A stretch of DNA of 64,000 bases from Ochrobactrum sp. CGA5 (GTDB lineage: Bacteria > Pseudomonadota > Alphaproteobacteria > Rhizobiales > Rhizobiaceae). The first letter of the stretch is position 1, and each line of letters begins with the position of its first letter. A program made the position numbers and the translations under genes. This document shows, one piece after another, positions 1-10,583 of the stretch. The DNA lies in assembly GCF_006345815.1 (NCBI RefSeq), contig NZ_VCIG01000001.1:420802-484801 (forward strand), in the 5' to 3' direction. The notes under the pieces are model-generated. The model searched no databases, was not told where the DNA came from, and saw only the letters and a list, made by a program, of their open reading frames with translations.

Positions 1-1
1 G

Positions 2-682
2 GAACGCAGCGAGGCTCAGCCCGGTTTCAGCATCAATCGGGCGATGCTCGCGGAGATCCTGAAAATCGGCGCGGATTTACAGGCCCAGCATGGGCTGGCC
101 CCTGCCAGTGTTGACGGCGTTCTTTCACTGCGCGGTATCATTGATCAGGCTCAGATGGCTGATAATGAAGACGAGCGCGCCGGACTGGAATCTGCCATCG
201 TCTCGGGGTTTGAGGGGGCACTTAAGGCAATCGCCGATGCGCGCATGCAGGAGGGCAAAGCCCTCTTCAGTATTCTTACTGGCCATATTGACAGTATAGA
301 GCGGCTGACCTCGAATGCGCGTCGCGATCCGTCACGTCGCGCGGATGCGATCAAAACGCGCTTGGCTGGCCAGGTGGCCGTGCTGATGGATGCCGCACGC
401 GAGCTTGATGAAGCGCGGCTCTATCAGGAAGCGGCGTTTCTTGCGACGAAGGCCGACATTCAGGAAGAACTTGACCGGTTGGAGACCCATGTGGCATCCG
501 CCCGCAAGCTTCTGGCAGATGGAGGGCCTGTCGGGCGTAAGCTCGACTTTCTTTCACAGGAATTTAATCGTGAAGCTAATACACTGTGTTCCAAATCGAA
601 TGCAGCGTCGATCACAGCCATCGGTCTGGAACTGAAAGCAGTCGTCGATCAGTTTCGCGAACAAGTACAAAATCTGGAGTAA
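2..682 (+). CDS. yicC: YicC/YloC family endoribonuclease, 5' truncated
   Basis: The reading frame is open from base 2, so the gene begins left of the window; about 226 C-terminal residues are present of a protein usually near 290. The C-terminal region carries the family's typical Glu/Arg-rich helices, including [20 protein letters not shown] and a final segment ending in [13 protein letters not shown]. The YicC family is known as RNA-degrading endoribonucleases. It lies 8 bases upstream of gmk on the same strand, and yicC-gmk adjacency is common in bacteria, so the two are probably cotranscribed. An internal ATG at 44 exists but is not the start, because family sequence continues upstream of it. 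Confidence 0.88.
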   Translation, partial: ERSEAQPGFSINRAMLAEILKIGADLQAQHGLAPASVDGVLSLRGIIDQAQMADNEDERAGLESAIVSGFEGALKAIADARMQEGKALFSILTGHIDSIERLTSNARRDPSRRADAIKTRLAGQVAVLMDAARELDEARLYQEAAFLATKADIQEELDRLETHVASARKLLADGGPVGRKLDFLSQEFNREANTLCSKSNAASITAIGLELKAVVDQFREQVQNLE

Positions 683-690
683 CAGGTATC

Positions 691-1353
691 ATGGCCATCT
701 CGTCGGTTGAAAATGGCGTCGCACGTAGAGGCCTGATGGTGGTGATTTCATCGCCATCTGGAGCCGGTAAGTCTACCATTGCCCGGCTGTTGCTGGAAGA
801 CAAGAAGATGAACCTTTCGCTGTCGATCAGCGTGACGACGCGCCAGCGTCGCCCAAGCGAGATCGAAGGGGTTCACTACCATTTCAAGACGATCCGCGAG
901 TTTGAACGCCTGCGCGACAATGACGAACTGATTGAATGGGCCGAGGTCCACGGCAATTTCTATGGTACGCTGCGCGAAACTGCTGAAATCGCACTGGCCG
1001 ACGGTCAGGATATGCTGTTTGACATTGACTGGCAGGGGGCGGACCAACTGCAAGCAAAGATGCCCGCTGATGTGGTTTCAATCTTCATTCTGCCGCCCAC
1101 CATGCGCGAGTTGCAGCAGCGCCTGAACCGTCGTGCGGAAGATACGGCTGATGTGATTGAGACACGCTTGCAGAATGCCCGTTTTGAAATCCAGAAATGG
1201 GTGAAATACGACTACATTGTCATCAATGAAGATCTGGACCGCTCCTTTGCTGCCATCAAGTCGATCATCGACGCGGAGCGTCTCCGCCGCGACCGCCGCC
1301 CGGGCTTGTTCGATTTTGTAACCGGTTTGCTGGAAGAGGATCCGGGCATATAA
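691..1353 (+). CDS. gmk: Guanylate kinase
   Basis: Phosphorylates GMP to GDP with ATP, an essential cytoplasmic step in guanine nucleotide supply. The 220-residue product has the P-loop SSPSGAGKS at residues 20-28, the GMP-binding segment with the [19 protein letters not shown] motif, and [11 protein letters not shown] further on, all diagnostic of guanylate kinase. I chose the ATG at 691; the frame extends upstream to 586, but that stretch overlaps yicC and precedes conserved sequence. The gene follows yicC by 8 bases. The length is normal for the family. No terminator was recognised immediately after it. Confidence 0.96.
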   Translation: MAISSVENGVARRGLMVVISSPSGAGKSTIARLLLEDKKMNLSLSISVTTRQRRPSEIEGVHYHFKTIREFERLRDNDELIEWAEVHGNFYGTLRETAEIALADGQDMLFDIDWQGADQLQAKMPADVVSIFILPPTMRELQQRLNRRAEDTADVIETRLQNARFEIQKWVKYDYIVINEDLDRSFAAIKSIIDAERLRRDRRPGLFDFVTGLLEEDPGI

Positions 1354-1367
1354 GTTCAGACCGGCTT

Positions 1368-1664
1368 TTACGAGAATCTGACGACTATCCGATCTGCTTC
1401 GTTTATGAGGCGTTTGAGTGACTCGAGAAATGGCTTGCCGGCGCGCGTTTTCAGCTTGTCCAGAGCTTCGGCATTTCTAAACACCAGTCTGCATTCACCA
1501 GGCCAGCCTGGACCTTGTGACCTGCCACTAAGAATTTCTTCCAGAATGAATCGAGTGTGTAAACGAAGGCTTCCGGTTTTGGGTTGGAACAGCGGAAAGA
1601 TACCGTCTCCAAAAGATCGTTAGGGCTTTCTACCCCGGCACAACTGATTTCGTAGACTGAAGCA
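1368..1664 (-). pseudogene. Decayed small gene with a frameshift near 1490
   Basis: On the minus strand two overlapping open frames read like one interrupted protein. One runs from about 1664 down to near 1490 and contains CSNPKPEAFVYTLDSFWKK. After about 1490 the sensible sequence continues in the next frame as FRNAEALDKLKTRAGKPFLE and ends with DRIVVRFS at a TAA (1370-1368). A single-base change near 1490 would join them into about 97 residues. No ATG precedes the first frame; it begins directly behind the stop codon of the neighbouring small gene in the same frame. I do not recognise a family. It could be a true pseudogene, a sequencing error in a real gene, or chance; the first seems likeliest. 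Confidence 0.45.
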
Positions 1665-1666
1665 TA

Positions 1667-1813
1667 TCAGCCGAGCAGGATCAGCAGGCCGTCCACCATG
1701 CCGAGGACAAGAATGAGTGCGCCCATTGCGATGGCTGTCACTACCAGCATATGCTTCTGCCGGTCGCGTTTTTCTGTTCGCTTACCCGTCCAGTCGTAAG
1801 GCGATTCAGGCAT
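1667..1813 (-). CDS. Small single-span membrane protein, hypothetical
   Basis: A 48-residue product that starts MPESPYDWTGKR, has a basic stretch around RTEKRDRQKH, and ends in one hydrophobic helix from MLVVTAIAMGALIL to the C-terminus. This predicts a C-terminal transmembrane anchor with the basic end in the cytoplasm. The start at 1813 is preferred over an upstream ATG at 1876 because a GGAG ribosome-binding site sits 7 bases before it. It follows tldD on the same strand and may be its operon partner. I do not recognise a family or function. Confidence 0.6.
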   Translation of the reverse strand: MPESPYDWTGKRTEKRDRQKHMLVVTAIAMGALILVLGMVDGLLILLG

Positions 1814-1947
1814 TTCTATCTCCAGATCGGCCTCACATCTCACACCGCTGTGCGGGCCACAGCCTGTAATTTGCACTTTACAACCCGTGCCTGCAAGTTA
1901 GGTGATGCTCACAAGTGGGCTTATGACCGAAAGCGACAGCACGACTT

Positions 1948-3360
1948 TTATACAGCCGTGCCGCCCACCGTTACCTGATCCATGCGCAGATGCGGCTGAC
2001 CGACGCCAACAGGAACCCACTGGCCACCCTTGCCGCAATTGCCGCTGCCGGTATCGAGCTTCATATCGTTACCAATCATCGAAATCCGCTGCATGGCGTC
2101 TGGACCGTTGCCGATCAGCATTGCGCCCTTAATCGGTGCTCCAACCTTGCCGTCCTCGATCAGGTAGGCTTCCGTGCAACCAAATACGAACTTGCCGGAG
2201 GTGATGTCGACCTGACCGCCGCCGAAGGAAACGGCATAAATGCCCTTCTTCATGGAGGCGATGATCTCCTCAGGTGTCTTGTCGCCAGAAAGCATATAGG
2301 TGTTCGTCATGCGCGGCATGGGGGCATGAGCATAGGATTCCCTGCGTCCATTGCCGGTGGCTTTCATATCCATCAGACGGGCGTTTTGGCGGTCTTGCAT
2401 ATAATTGACGAGCTTACCGTCGTCGATTAGCACGGTGCGATTGGTGGGTGTACCTTCATCATCAATAGTGAGCGAACCGCGCCGCTCGGCGATGGTGCCA
2501 TCATCGACAACCGTTACTCCCCTTGAGGCAACTTGCTGTCCAAGCAGCCCGGCAAAGGCCGAGGTCTTCTTGCGGTTAAAGTCGCCTTCCAGGCCGTGCC
2601 CGACGGCTTCATGCAGCATCACGCCCGGCCAGCCACTTGCGAGAACAATGTCGAATGTGCCTGCGGGGGCAGGGATGGCTTCCAGATTGACGAGCGCTTG
2701 ACGCAATGCCTCATCCGCCGCGTGCTGCCAGCTTTCGGCGGTAACAAATTCACCGAATCCCTTGCGTCCGCCAACCGTATGTGAGCCTGATTCCTGACGG
2801 TCGCCATCGCCTGCCACCACCGAAACACTCAGGCGCACCATGGGTCGTATATCGCGCACGAAATGACCGTCGGCGCGCAGAATCTCGACCTGCTGCCACG
2901 AGCCTGCGAGAGAGACGGAAACCTGGCGTACTTTCGGGTCTTTGGCGCGCAGATAGGCATCAATCTGCTGCAAGAGTTGCACCTTAGCATCGAAGGTCGG
3001 CGAACCGATGGGGTTTTCATCCGAGTAAAGGTGACGGTTGGTACCGGCGGGTGCCGCCGCGTAGTTTCCGCCATAGCCCTTTAAGGTAGCAGAAACAGCA
3101 TCTGAAGCGCGTTTCAAGGCAGCAAGTGAAAGATCACCCGCGTGGGCATAACCGATTGCTTCGCCCGCGACTGAACGCAGCCCAAAGCCCTGGTCTTGAT
3201 TAAATGATCCACTCTTGAGACGGCCATTGTCGAAAACAAGTGCTTCTGCTTCGCGATATTCCACGAAGAGCTCGCCATCATCGCTGCCTTGCAGACTCTG
3301 GGCGACAAGGCGTTCGATATCGTCGCGGCTGGCGTCGAAACTGTCGATAAGGCTTCTCAT
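1948..3360 (-). CDS. tldD: TldD metalloprotease subunit
   Basis: TldD works with TldE/PmbA as a zinc protease that degrades unfolded peptides and matures some modified peptides; it also affects gyrase-toxin sensitivity in enterobacteria. The 470-residue protein has the HExxxH zinc site as HEAVGH at residues 250-255, followed by GLEGDFNRKKTSAF, and the downstream FVFGCTEAYLIEDGK segment whose cysteine matches the third zinc ligand. No tldE/pmbA partner lies in the window. The start codon sits 5 bases after a 14-bp stem hairpin, and the only visible ribosome-binding site lies inside that hairpin, so translation may be structurally controlled. Confidence 0.95.
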   Translation of the reverse strand: MRSLIDSFDASRDDIERLVAQSLQGSDDGELFVEYREAEALVFDNGRLKSGSFNQDQGFGLRSVAGEAIGYAHAGDLSLAALKRASDAVSATLKGYGGNYAAAPAGTNRHLYSDENPIGSPTFDAKVQLLQQIDAYLRAKDPKVRQVSVSLAGSWQQVEILRADGHFVRDIRPMVRLSVSVVAGDGDRQESGSHTVGGRKGFGEFVTAESWQHAADEALRQALVNLEAIPAPAGTFDIVLASGWPGVMLHEAVGHGLEGDFNRKKTSAFAGLLGQQVASRGVTVVDDGTIAERRGSLTIDDEGTPTNRTVLIDDGKLVNYMQDRQNARLMDMKATGNGRRESYAHAPMPRMTNTYMLSGDKTPEEIIASMKKGIYAVSFGGGQVDITSGKFVFGCTEAYLIEDGKVGAPIKGAMLIGNGPDAMQRISMIGNDMKLDTGSGNCGKGGQWVPVGVGQPHLRMDQVTVGGTAV

Positions 3361-3365
3361 AAAAA

Positions 3366-3399
3366 TACATCCTGCAGCATGTGTTTGCTGCAGGATGTA
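3366..3399 (-). terminator. Strong hairpin plus T-run; terminator of ialB overlapping the tldD leader
   Basis: Read on the minus strand, a perfect 14-bp inverted repeat (TACATCCTGCAGCA, 6-base loop, TGCTGCAGGATGTA) is followed by five T residues and then directly by the tldD ATG. This has the form of an intrinsic terminator for the upstream ialB gene. The 3' arm also contains the AGGA that is spaced 9 bases from the tldD start, so the stem would mask that site when folded. Confidence 0.75.
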
Positions 3400-3441
3400 A
3401 GCCTTAAATCGGTTGAGAACAACCGGTCATCGCAGTTGTGA

Positions 3442-4056
3442 TCAGGGGAGAGCGTCGAAGCCTTCGCCAAATCCCTTCAGATCAACGGGTATGCCCACGC
3501 CTTCCTCCGGCGTCTGGAAGACGATAAAGGTCGCAGCCTTGCCAGAGCGCAATGTCTTGAGAAGATCATCCTCAAGGATGACTTCAGCGTAGCAGCCATC
3601 TTCGAAACAGCGGACAAAATAGGCGCGCCCAATGTCCTTGCCATCCACATTCAGACCAAGTCCGTTGGGCAGCAAAACGCCGAGCGGGGCCAAGACGCGA
3701 AGAATACGGGCCTTGTTGTCTGCAGTTTTGAGAACCACGACTGAAAGGCCCAACTCGGGACGCTTTGCTGCAACCACGTTCTGGATCAGCGCGCACTGTT
3801 CCGTTTTGGCACCAGCGGGCGTATCGCAGAGAATGGACCATGCTCCATGCTGCGACTTGAGCTTGCCGCTCTGTTGCGGGCTGGTCGGAGCGGCCTGCGA
3901 CTGGGCGGCAGGGGCCTCCTGTGGGGTTTGTAACTGCGCCGATGGTTCCTGAGCAACCGAAGGAAGCGCCGCAGCGGCAAGTGTCAAGCTGACACCTGTT
4001 GCAATAGTTGCAAGGCGCTGGCTGGTCGTACGGCGGGCAAGCATGCGAAAAGTCAT
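3442..4056 (-). CDS. ialB: Invasion-associated locus B family protein
   Basis: IalB-type proteins are secreted or periplasmic proteins of Bartonella and Brucella; in Bartonella ialB is linked to erythrocyte invasion, while the molecular role is unclear. The 204-residue product has a signal peptide (residues about 1-36, ending ALPSVAQ), a Pro/Gln/Ala-rich linker, then the conserved domain with HGAWSILCD, CALIQNVVAAKRPELGLSVV, VRCFEDGCYAEV and GFGEGFDALP. The paired cysteines fit a disulphide-stabilised fold. I chose the ATG at 4056, with a GGAG site 7 bases upstream, over 4098 because the signal peptide then starts at the N-terminus. It is divergent from ctaC. Confidence 0.88.
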   Translation of the reverse strand: MTFRMLARRTTSQRLATIATGVSLTLAAAALPSVAQEPSAQLQTPQEAPAAQSQAAPTSPQQSGKLKSQHGAWSILCDTPAGAKTEQCALIQNVVAAKRPELGLSVVVLKTADNKARILRVLAPLGVLLPNGLGLNVDGKDIGRAYFVRCFEDGCYAEVILEDDLLKTLRSGKAATFIVFQTPEEGVGIPVDLKGFGEGFDALP

Positions 4057-4460
4057 GAAATCTCCAGATCGAATCACCGGGACGTTAACGCGCTGCATTG
4101 GCCATGAAAAGCACCGTGATTGGCGTTAATCTGTCCTGGCCATCATAGCAACGGTGATACCGTCTGTTGCATCGATTGTCACGCGGCACGTTAAGAAAAA
4201 CGTCTTGTCAAATCATGGCTTCATTATGGGTTTCGTGCGGTTTTCCCAAGTTTTTGCAATGAAAGCGAGCACCTCTGGCCGATTGAACAAACTCGAACGC
4301 TTGAACTTCTCCCCATGGGCTGCGCGCAAAAATGCCGCACAGGAACATATTCGCCTTCCTTGCGGTGTGCGCTAAGGTGTGGTTTGAACGCCGACGGGGG
4401 ATGCGGCCGTCTTTAGCGTCCGGCGTCCAGCTCGAAAGGGCGAAAAGGGAGAGAGTTCTG
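4057..4460. other. Divergent intergenic region, ialB / ctaC
   Basis: About 400 bases separate the two divergent starts and must hold both promoters. Short open frames here do not look coding. I see an imperfect small inverted repeat (ACGTT...AACGT, 4188-4203) but no site I can name. The 5' end of this gap depends on the ctaC start choice. Confidence 0.5.
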
Positions 4461-5345
4461 GTGGATAAGATTGTTGCCACAACGAAGGGCGCCTTCGGCG
4501 GTGCTCTTGCAGTGCTGTGGACGACTGGTGCCGCTTTTGCGGATCAGCCCCGTCCCTGGGAATGGAGATTTCAGGACGCAGCGACTGGAATTGCCGAACA
4601 GATTCATTGGTTTGAGCGTTATACGCTCTGGTTCATTATTCCAATTACCTTGCTGGTGCTGTTTTTGCTGGTTTGGGTCGTGCTTCGCTTTCGTGCGAGT
4701 GCAAATCCTGAGCCGTCCAAAACAAGCCACAATACCGCTATTGAAGTGATCTGGACCATTGGGCCTGTGATCATTCTTCTGTTTCTGGCGGTTCCGTCTT
4801 TCCAGCTCCTGACGGCGCAGTATTCGCCTGAGGATCCGACGCTGACGGTCAAGGCAACGGGATACCAGTGGTATTGGGGTTACGAGTATCAGGTCGACAA
4901 TCCGGTCAGCTTTGATTCTCTTCTTCTGAAGGACGGTGATCGTGCTGCCGCCGGAAAAGAGGATCGTGCGCGTTATCCGCGTCTTCTCGCCGTCGACAAT
5001 GAAGTTGTGGTTCCGGTTGGTGAAACGGTTCGCCTCCTCGTCACCGCTGCCGACGTGATCCATTCGTGGACGATACCGGCTTTCGGCGTGAAGATGGATG
5101 CCGTTCCGGGTCGCATCAACGAAGCCTGGTTCAAGGCGGACAAGGAAGGTCTTTATTACGGTCAGTGCTCTGAGCTTTGCGGCAAGGATCATGGCTTCAT
5201 GCCAATCGCCGTGCGCGTTGTTTCGAAAGAGCAGTATCAGACCTGGATCGCTGCTGCGGGATCGGATCTGAACAGCGCGAATAAGGCACTTCAGGCCACT
5301 GTTGAAGGTGGTGCAAACGATAAGGTGGCTGCGGCGGGTCTTTAG
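4461..5345 (+). CDS. ctaC: Cytochrome c oxidase subunit II (CuA subunit)
   Basis: Subunit II of the aa3-type oxidase accepts electrons from cytochrome c at its binuclear CuA site in the periplasm and passes them to subunit I. An N-terminal signal region ends near AAFADQPRPW, then two transmembrane helices (LWFIIPITLLVLFLLVWVVL and VIWTIGPVIILLFLAVPSF) precede the cupredoxin domain. CuA ligands are visible in HSWTIPAFGVK and in CSELCGKDHGFM (Cys-x3-Cys-x3-His-x2-Met). I chose a GTG start at 4461 with GGGAGAGAG upstream; in-frame ATGs at 4332 and 4401 are poorer placed. It is first in the oxidase operon, 41 bases before ctaD. Confidence 0.93.
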   Translation: MDKIVATTKGAFGGALAVLWTTGAAFADQPRPWEWRFQDAATGIAEQIHWFERYTLWFIIPITLLVLFLLVWVVLRFRASANPEPSKTSHNTAIEVIWTIGPVIILLFLAVPSFQLLTAQYSPEDPTLTVKATGYQWYWGYEYQVDNPVSFDSLLLKDGDRAAAGKEDRARYPRLLAVDNEVVVPVGETVRLLVTAADVIHSWTIPAFGVKMDAVPGRINEAWFKADKEGLYYGQCSELCGKDHGFMPIAVRVVSKEQYQTWIAAAGSDLNSANKALQATVEGGANDKVAAAGL

Positions 5346-5368
5346 ACCTCGAACGCCAAGACTGTTGA

Positions 5369-7045
<1,677 letters not shown>

Positions 7046-7104
7046 TTGTGCGATGGGCGGAGTCCGGAAAAAACTTCGCCCTCCTTCACAAAATGTGCTA
7101 TGGG

Positions 7105-7127
7105 CGGGCGGCATTCTGTTCCGCCCG
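7105..7127 (+). terminator. GC-rich hairpin after ctaD
   Basis: CGGGCGG, 9-base loop, CCGCCCG in the 227-base ctaD-ctaB gap; no T-run follows, so it is more likely an mRNA stability or attenuating element than a full terminator. A smaller hairpin (TTCCC...GGGAA) lies near 7164-7178. The gap otherwise shows no gene. Confidence 0.35.
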
Positions 7128-7272
7128 TCGCCGGTAGACGAAAAGTCGGCCAACAAGCACGGCATTCCCGGCGGGAACAGAACGGTTTCCGGGAGGACAT
7201 TGTTGTGATTGTGCCGATCCGCGCTGTAGGGGCGTGGTGTTCGGACCGGTGAACTTGAGGTTTTTAAGTTAA

Positions 7273-8220
7273 ATGTCTCTGGTGGAAAAAAACGCAGGTA
7301 CTGATGATGCACTCGTCCTCTCTGAGGCGACTGCGCGGGATTACCTTGTTCTTTTGAAACCCCGGGTGATGTCCCTTGTGGTCTTCACCGGGCTGGTCGG
7401 TCTCGTGGTCGCGCCGGGACATATGAATCCTATACTCGCTGCTATCAGTATTCTCTGTATCGCGGTTGGCGCGGGTGCGTCCGGCGCGCTGAACATGTGG
7501 TACGATGCCGATATTGATGCGGTTATGAAGCGCACACGTAACCGGCCTATTCCGGCTGGCGTCATCGCGCCCAATCAGGTTCTGGCTTTCGGTTTGACCC
7601 TGTCGGCTTTCTCGGTCGTGACGCTTGGTCTGATGGTCAACTGGCTGGCGGCAGCGCTTCTGGCTTTCACGATTTTCTTCTACGCAGTCATCTACACGAT
7701 GTGGCTGAAGCGTTCGACGCCACAGAACATCGTTATCGGCGGTGCCGCAGGTGCGTTTCCTCCGATGATCGGCTGGGCGGCCGCGACCGGCGAAATCACT
7801 TGGGACAGCCTCGTCCTGTTTATGATTATCTTCCTGTGGACGCCTCCGCATTTCTGGGCGTTGTCGCTCTTTTCAGCCAATGACTACGAAGCGGCGCGCA
7901 TTCCGATGATGCCGAACGTCAAGGGTGAGCTTTCGACCCGTCGTCAGGCGCTATTCTATTCAATTATCATGGCACCGGTCGGGGTTCTGCCGTGGGTGCT
8001 TGGTTTTGCCGGTCCCGTCTATGGCGCAGTTTCGACGCTGCTCGGACTGGCTTTCGTTTACTATGCATGGCGGCTTTGGGCGGCCGGGTCGCAGCCCGCA
8101 ATGCTGGCAGCAGCGCGCAAGCTGTTTCGCTTTTCGCTGCTCTATCTGTCGGGATTGTTTGCAGTGCTGCTTGTTGAGGCACTGGCTATGAAGGCATTGT
8201 CCGCCTTTGGAGTTTTCTAA
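7273..8220 (+). CDS. ctaB: Protohaem IX farnesyltransferase (haem O synthase)
   Basis: Attaches a farnesyl group to haem b to make haem O, the precursor of the haem a needed by CtaD. The 315-residue polytopic membrane protein belongs to the UbiA prenyltransferase family. The Mg-diphosphate-binding motif appears as [19 protein letters not shown], and the family segments [20 protein letters not shown] and [15 protein letters not shown] follow. It lies between ctaD and the CtaF-like gene; its stop codon overlaps the next start in a TAATG arrangement, suggesting coupled translation. Confidence 0.96.
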   Translation: MSLVEKNAGTDDALVLSEATARDYLVLLKPRVMSLVVFTGLVGLVVAPGHMNPILAAISILCIAVGAGASGALNMWYDADIDAVMKRTRNRPIPAGVIAPNQVLAFGLTLSAFSVVTLGLMVNWLAAALLAFTIFFYAVIYTMWLKRSTPQNIVIGGAAGAFPPMIGWAAATGEITWDSLVLFMIIFLWTPPHFWALSLFSANDYEAARIPMMPNVKGELSTRRQALFYSIIMAPVGVLPWVLGFAGPVYGAVSTLLGLAFVYYAWRLWAAGSQPAMLAAARKLFRFSLLYLSGLFAVLLVEALAMKALSAFGVF

Positions 8221-8405
8221 TGGATGAAACCGTACAGAAGCCAATGGATAGCAAACTGGAGCTGATCGTTCCGACGGAGCAGCAAAAGCGGGCCCAGCGC
8301 AATCGTTCCTGGGGACTGGCAATCGCCTTGGCTCTGTTCGTGTTGCTCGTTTACGTTGGTACGATTGCCAAGCTGGGCGCAAACATTCTGGTGCGGCCGC
8401 TTTAA
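8220..8405 (+). CDS. CtaF-like small membrane protein of the oxidase operon
   Basis: A 61-residue protein with a charged N-terminal half and one transmembrane helix (LAIALALFVLLVYVGTIAKL). A small single-span protein in exactly this place, between ctaB and ctaG, is typical of rhizobial oxidase operons and is usually called CtaF/CoxF or oxidase-assembly protein. Its start overlaps the ctaB stop by one base (TAATG). Function is inferred from position; it could be a structural subunit-IV analogue or an assembly aid. Confidence 0.8.
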   Translation: MDETVQKPMDSKLELIVPTEQQKRAQRNRSWGLAIALALFVLLVYVGTIAKLGANILVRPL

Positions 8406-8425
8406 ATTTTACCTGGGAGGAGAAG

Positions 8426-9037
8426 ATGGCGGATCTGCAGGGAAAAGACCAAAAGCTGAGAAAGCAGCAGCGTTCTAACGCGACCATTGCTGTTGCTTGC
8501 CTATCTTTCTTTGTCTGCATGATCGGTGCGGCCTACGCTTCAGTGCCGCTTTACCGCATTTTCTGTCAGGTGACTGGCTATGGCGGCACGACGCAGCGTG
8601 TGGAACAATATTCCGATACGATTCTGGACAAGACCATGAAGGTGCGTTTCGACGCGAACACGGCCAACGGGCTGCCTTGGGATTTCAAGCCCGTGCAGCG
8701 TGAGGTCGCGGTTCGGATAGGCGAAACCACGATGATCAAATATGAGGCTCGCAATCTGTTCGATCAGCCTACCTATGGCCGCGCAAGCTTCAATGTCGCG
8801 CCGGGTCGAGCAGGAGCCTATTTCAATAAGGTTGAATGCTTCTGCTTCACGGATACGACTTTGAAGCCGGGTGAGGACATGGAGATGCCAGTGGTGTTCT
8901 TTGTTGATCCAGAGATCGTCAATGATCCCGATCTGAAGGACGTCAAGACGATCACGTTGTCCTACACGTTCTTCCCTATTGAGAAACCGAAGCCTGTGGC
9001 GAATGCCAAGGCGGCGACCTCTACCAACGGAACTTGA
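8426..9037 (+). CDS. ctaG: Cytochrome c oxidase copper-assembly protein (Cox11 family)
   Basis: Cox11/CtaG delivers copper to the CuB site of subunit I during assembly. The 203-residue product has a cytoplasmic N-terminus, one membrane helix (residues about 15-40), and a soluble periplasmic immunoglobulin-like domain. The copper-binding motif is present as KVECFCFTDTTLKPGE, followed by MPVVFFVDPEI, both family hallmarks. A GGGAGGAG ribosome-binding site precedes the ATG. Position between the CtaF-like gene and ctaE agrees with the role. Confidence 0.95.
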   Translation: MADLQGKDQKLRKQQRSNATIAVACLSFFVCMIGAAYASVPLYRIFCQVTGYGGTTQRVEQYSDTILDKTMKVRFDANTANGLPWDFKPVQREVAVRIGETTMIKYEARNLFDQPTYGRASFNVAPGRAGAYFNKVECFCFTDTTLKPGEDMEMPVVFFVDPEIVNDPDLKDVKTITLSYTFFPIEKPKPVANAKAATSTNGT

Positions 9038-9225
9038 TGCCTTGAGCGTTCTCGAAAACGCGAGATGCTCTGGCGGCGCATAATGCCGCAAAGACAAAAC
9101 AATGAAGTGGTTTTATTCTGATAAGAAATACCGCTTGTTACAGACAGACTTGCTTGGAACCGTATAAGCGGTTTAAGCAGGGAGGTACGAGAGAGGAACC
9201 CCTAAGGGGATTTACGGGGAGAGAC

Positions 9226-10104
9226 ATGGCCGACGTTCATCAGAAGAATCACGACTATCATATTATCGCGCCCAGTCCTTGGCCGTTTCTGAGCTCGGTA
9301 GGTGCATTCGTGCTCGCCATTGGCGGTATTGCATGGATGCGTTACATCAATGCCGGTGAGTTGCCGTTCTTCGGCCTCAACGTTGTGACACCGTGGATTT
9401 TCTTCATCGGTCTCGCGATCGTGCTTTACTGCATGTATGGCTGGTGGGCCGATACCATCAAAGAAGGCCATGAGGGCCATCATACCCGCGTCGTGTCACT
9501 GCATCTGCGTTATGGCATGATCATGTTCATCGCCTCCGAAGTCATGTTCTTCGTGGCGTGGTTTTGGGCGTTTTTCGACGCCAGCTTGTTCCCGAATGAA
9601 GTGCATCAGGTTGCACGTGCCGAGTTCACGGGTGGCGTATGGCCTCCCAAGGGCATAGAGGTTCTGGATCCTCTGCACCTGCCGCTCTACAACACCGTGA
9701 TCCTGCTTCTTTCGGGAACGACGCTGACCTGGGCTCACCATGCGCTGTTGCACAATGATCGCAAGGGCATGATTACCGGTCTCGCTATCACGGTTGCTCT
9801 TGGCGTTCTGTTTTCCTTCGTGCAGGCCTATGAGTATATTCACGCACCGTTTGCATTCAAAGACTCGATCTACGGTGCAACCTTCTTCATGGCGACTGGT
9901 TTCCACGGTTTCCATGTTATCGTCGGTACGATTTTTCTTCTGGTTTGCCTCTTCCGTGCCATCGGCGGTGACTTCACGCCGAAACAGCATTTCGGTTTCG
10001 AGGCCGCTGCATGGTATTGGCACTTCGTTGACGTCGTCTGGCTGTTCCTGTTCTTCGCCATCTATGTATGGGGTGGATGGGGTGCGCCGATGCATGGTGG
10101 CTGA
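9226..10104 (+). CDS. ctaE: Cytochrome c oxidase subunit III
   Basis: A 292-residue seven-helix protein of the oxidase core that supports stable proton pumping. Hallmarks include [20 protein letters not shown], the WAHHALLH segment and the C-terminal [19 protein letters not shown] start at 9226, where a GGGGAGAG site lies just upstream, rather than at 9154, whose extra 24 residues look non-family. A 188-base gap after ctaG contains only small hairpins. A clear terminator follows the gene. Confidence 0.96.
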   Translation: MADVHQKNHDYHIIAPSPWPFLSSVGAFVLAIGGIAWMRYINAGELPFFGLNVVTPWIFFIGLAIVLYCMYGWWADTIKEGHEGHHTRVVSLHLRYGMIMFIASEVMFFVAWFWAFFDASLFPNEVHQVARAEFTGGVWPPKGIEVLDPLHLPLYNTVILLLSGTTLTWAHHALLHNDRKGMITGLAITVALGVLFSFVQAYEYIHAPFAFKDSIYGATFFMATGFHGFHVIVGTIFLLVCLFRAIGGDFTPKQHFGFEAAAWYWHFVDVVWLFLFFAIYVWGGWGAPMHGG

Positions 10105-10126
10105 TAGCTAGCAGTCACAAGTTTCG

Positions 10127-10156
10127 AGGCGGCCCTGGCAACATGGCCGCCTTTTG
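10127..10156 (+). terminator. Intrinsic terminator after ctaE
   Basis: AGGCGGCC, 10-base loop, GGCCGCCT followed by TTTG. It probably ends most oxidase-operon transcripts before the DUF983/surf1 pair. Confidence 0.7.
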
Positions 10157-10187
10157 TTTGTGAACAGATAATGAGAAGGGAACCGCA

Positions 10188-10583
10188 ATGCCGGATCACA
10201 ACATCTATCCTCCCGTTGATCCAATAAAGAGCGGCATTGCAGGACATTGCCCGCGTTGCGGCGAAGGGAAGCTCTTCGATGGTTTCCTGAAAGTCGCTCC
10301 GTGCTGTAAGGCCTGTGGGCTGGATTATTCCTTTGCTGATTCCGGCGATGGCCCTGCAGCCTTCGTCATTTTGATTATCGGTTTCATTGTCGTCGGTCTT
10401 GCGCTCTGGATGGAGGTTAATTGGGGGCCGCCGCTCTGGGTGCATTTCCTTCTTTGGGTACCACTTGCGATTATCTTCAGCCTTGTGGCCATGCGATGGG
10501 CCAAGGGAATTCTCATCAATATGCAATATCGCAACAAGGCAGCACCCGGCCGAATAGACAACCGACAGGATGAGAGCCAATGA
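10188..10583 (+). CDS. DUF983 family membrane protein
   Basis: A 131-residue protein with two CxxC pairs near the N-terminus (CPRCGEGKLF and CCKACGLDYS), a likely small metal-binding knuckle, then two transmembrane helices. DUF983 genes are regularly found between ctaE and surf1 in alphaproteobacteria, which suggests a part in oxidase maturation, although the biochemistry is unknown to me. Its stop overlaps the surf1 start (ATGA), so the two are probably translated together. Confidence 0.88.
   Translation: MPDHNIYPPVDPIKSGIAGHCPRCGEGKLFDGFLKVAPCCKACGLDYSFADSGDGPAAFVILIIGFIVVGLALWMEVNWGPPLWVHFLLWVPLAIIFSLVAMRWAKGILINMQYRNKAAPGRIDNRQDESQ

Noticed and set aside
1405..1623. 72-residue plus-strand open frame after gmk
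   Set aside because: Opposite strand to the better-supported decayed gene, no ribosome-binding site.
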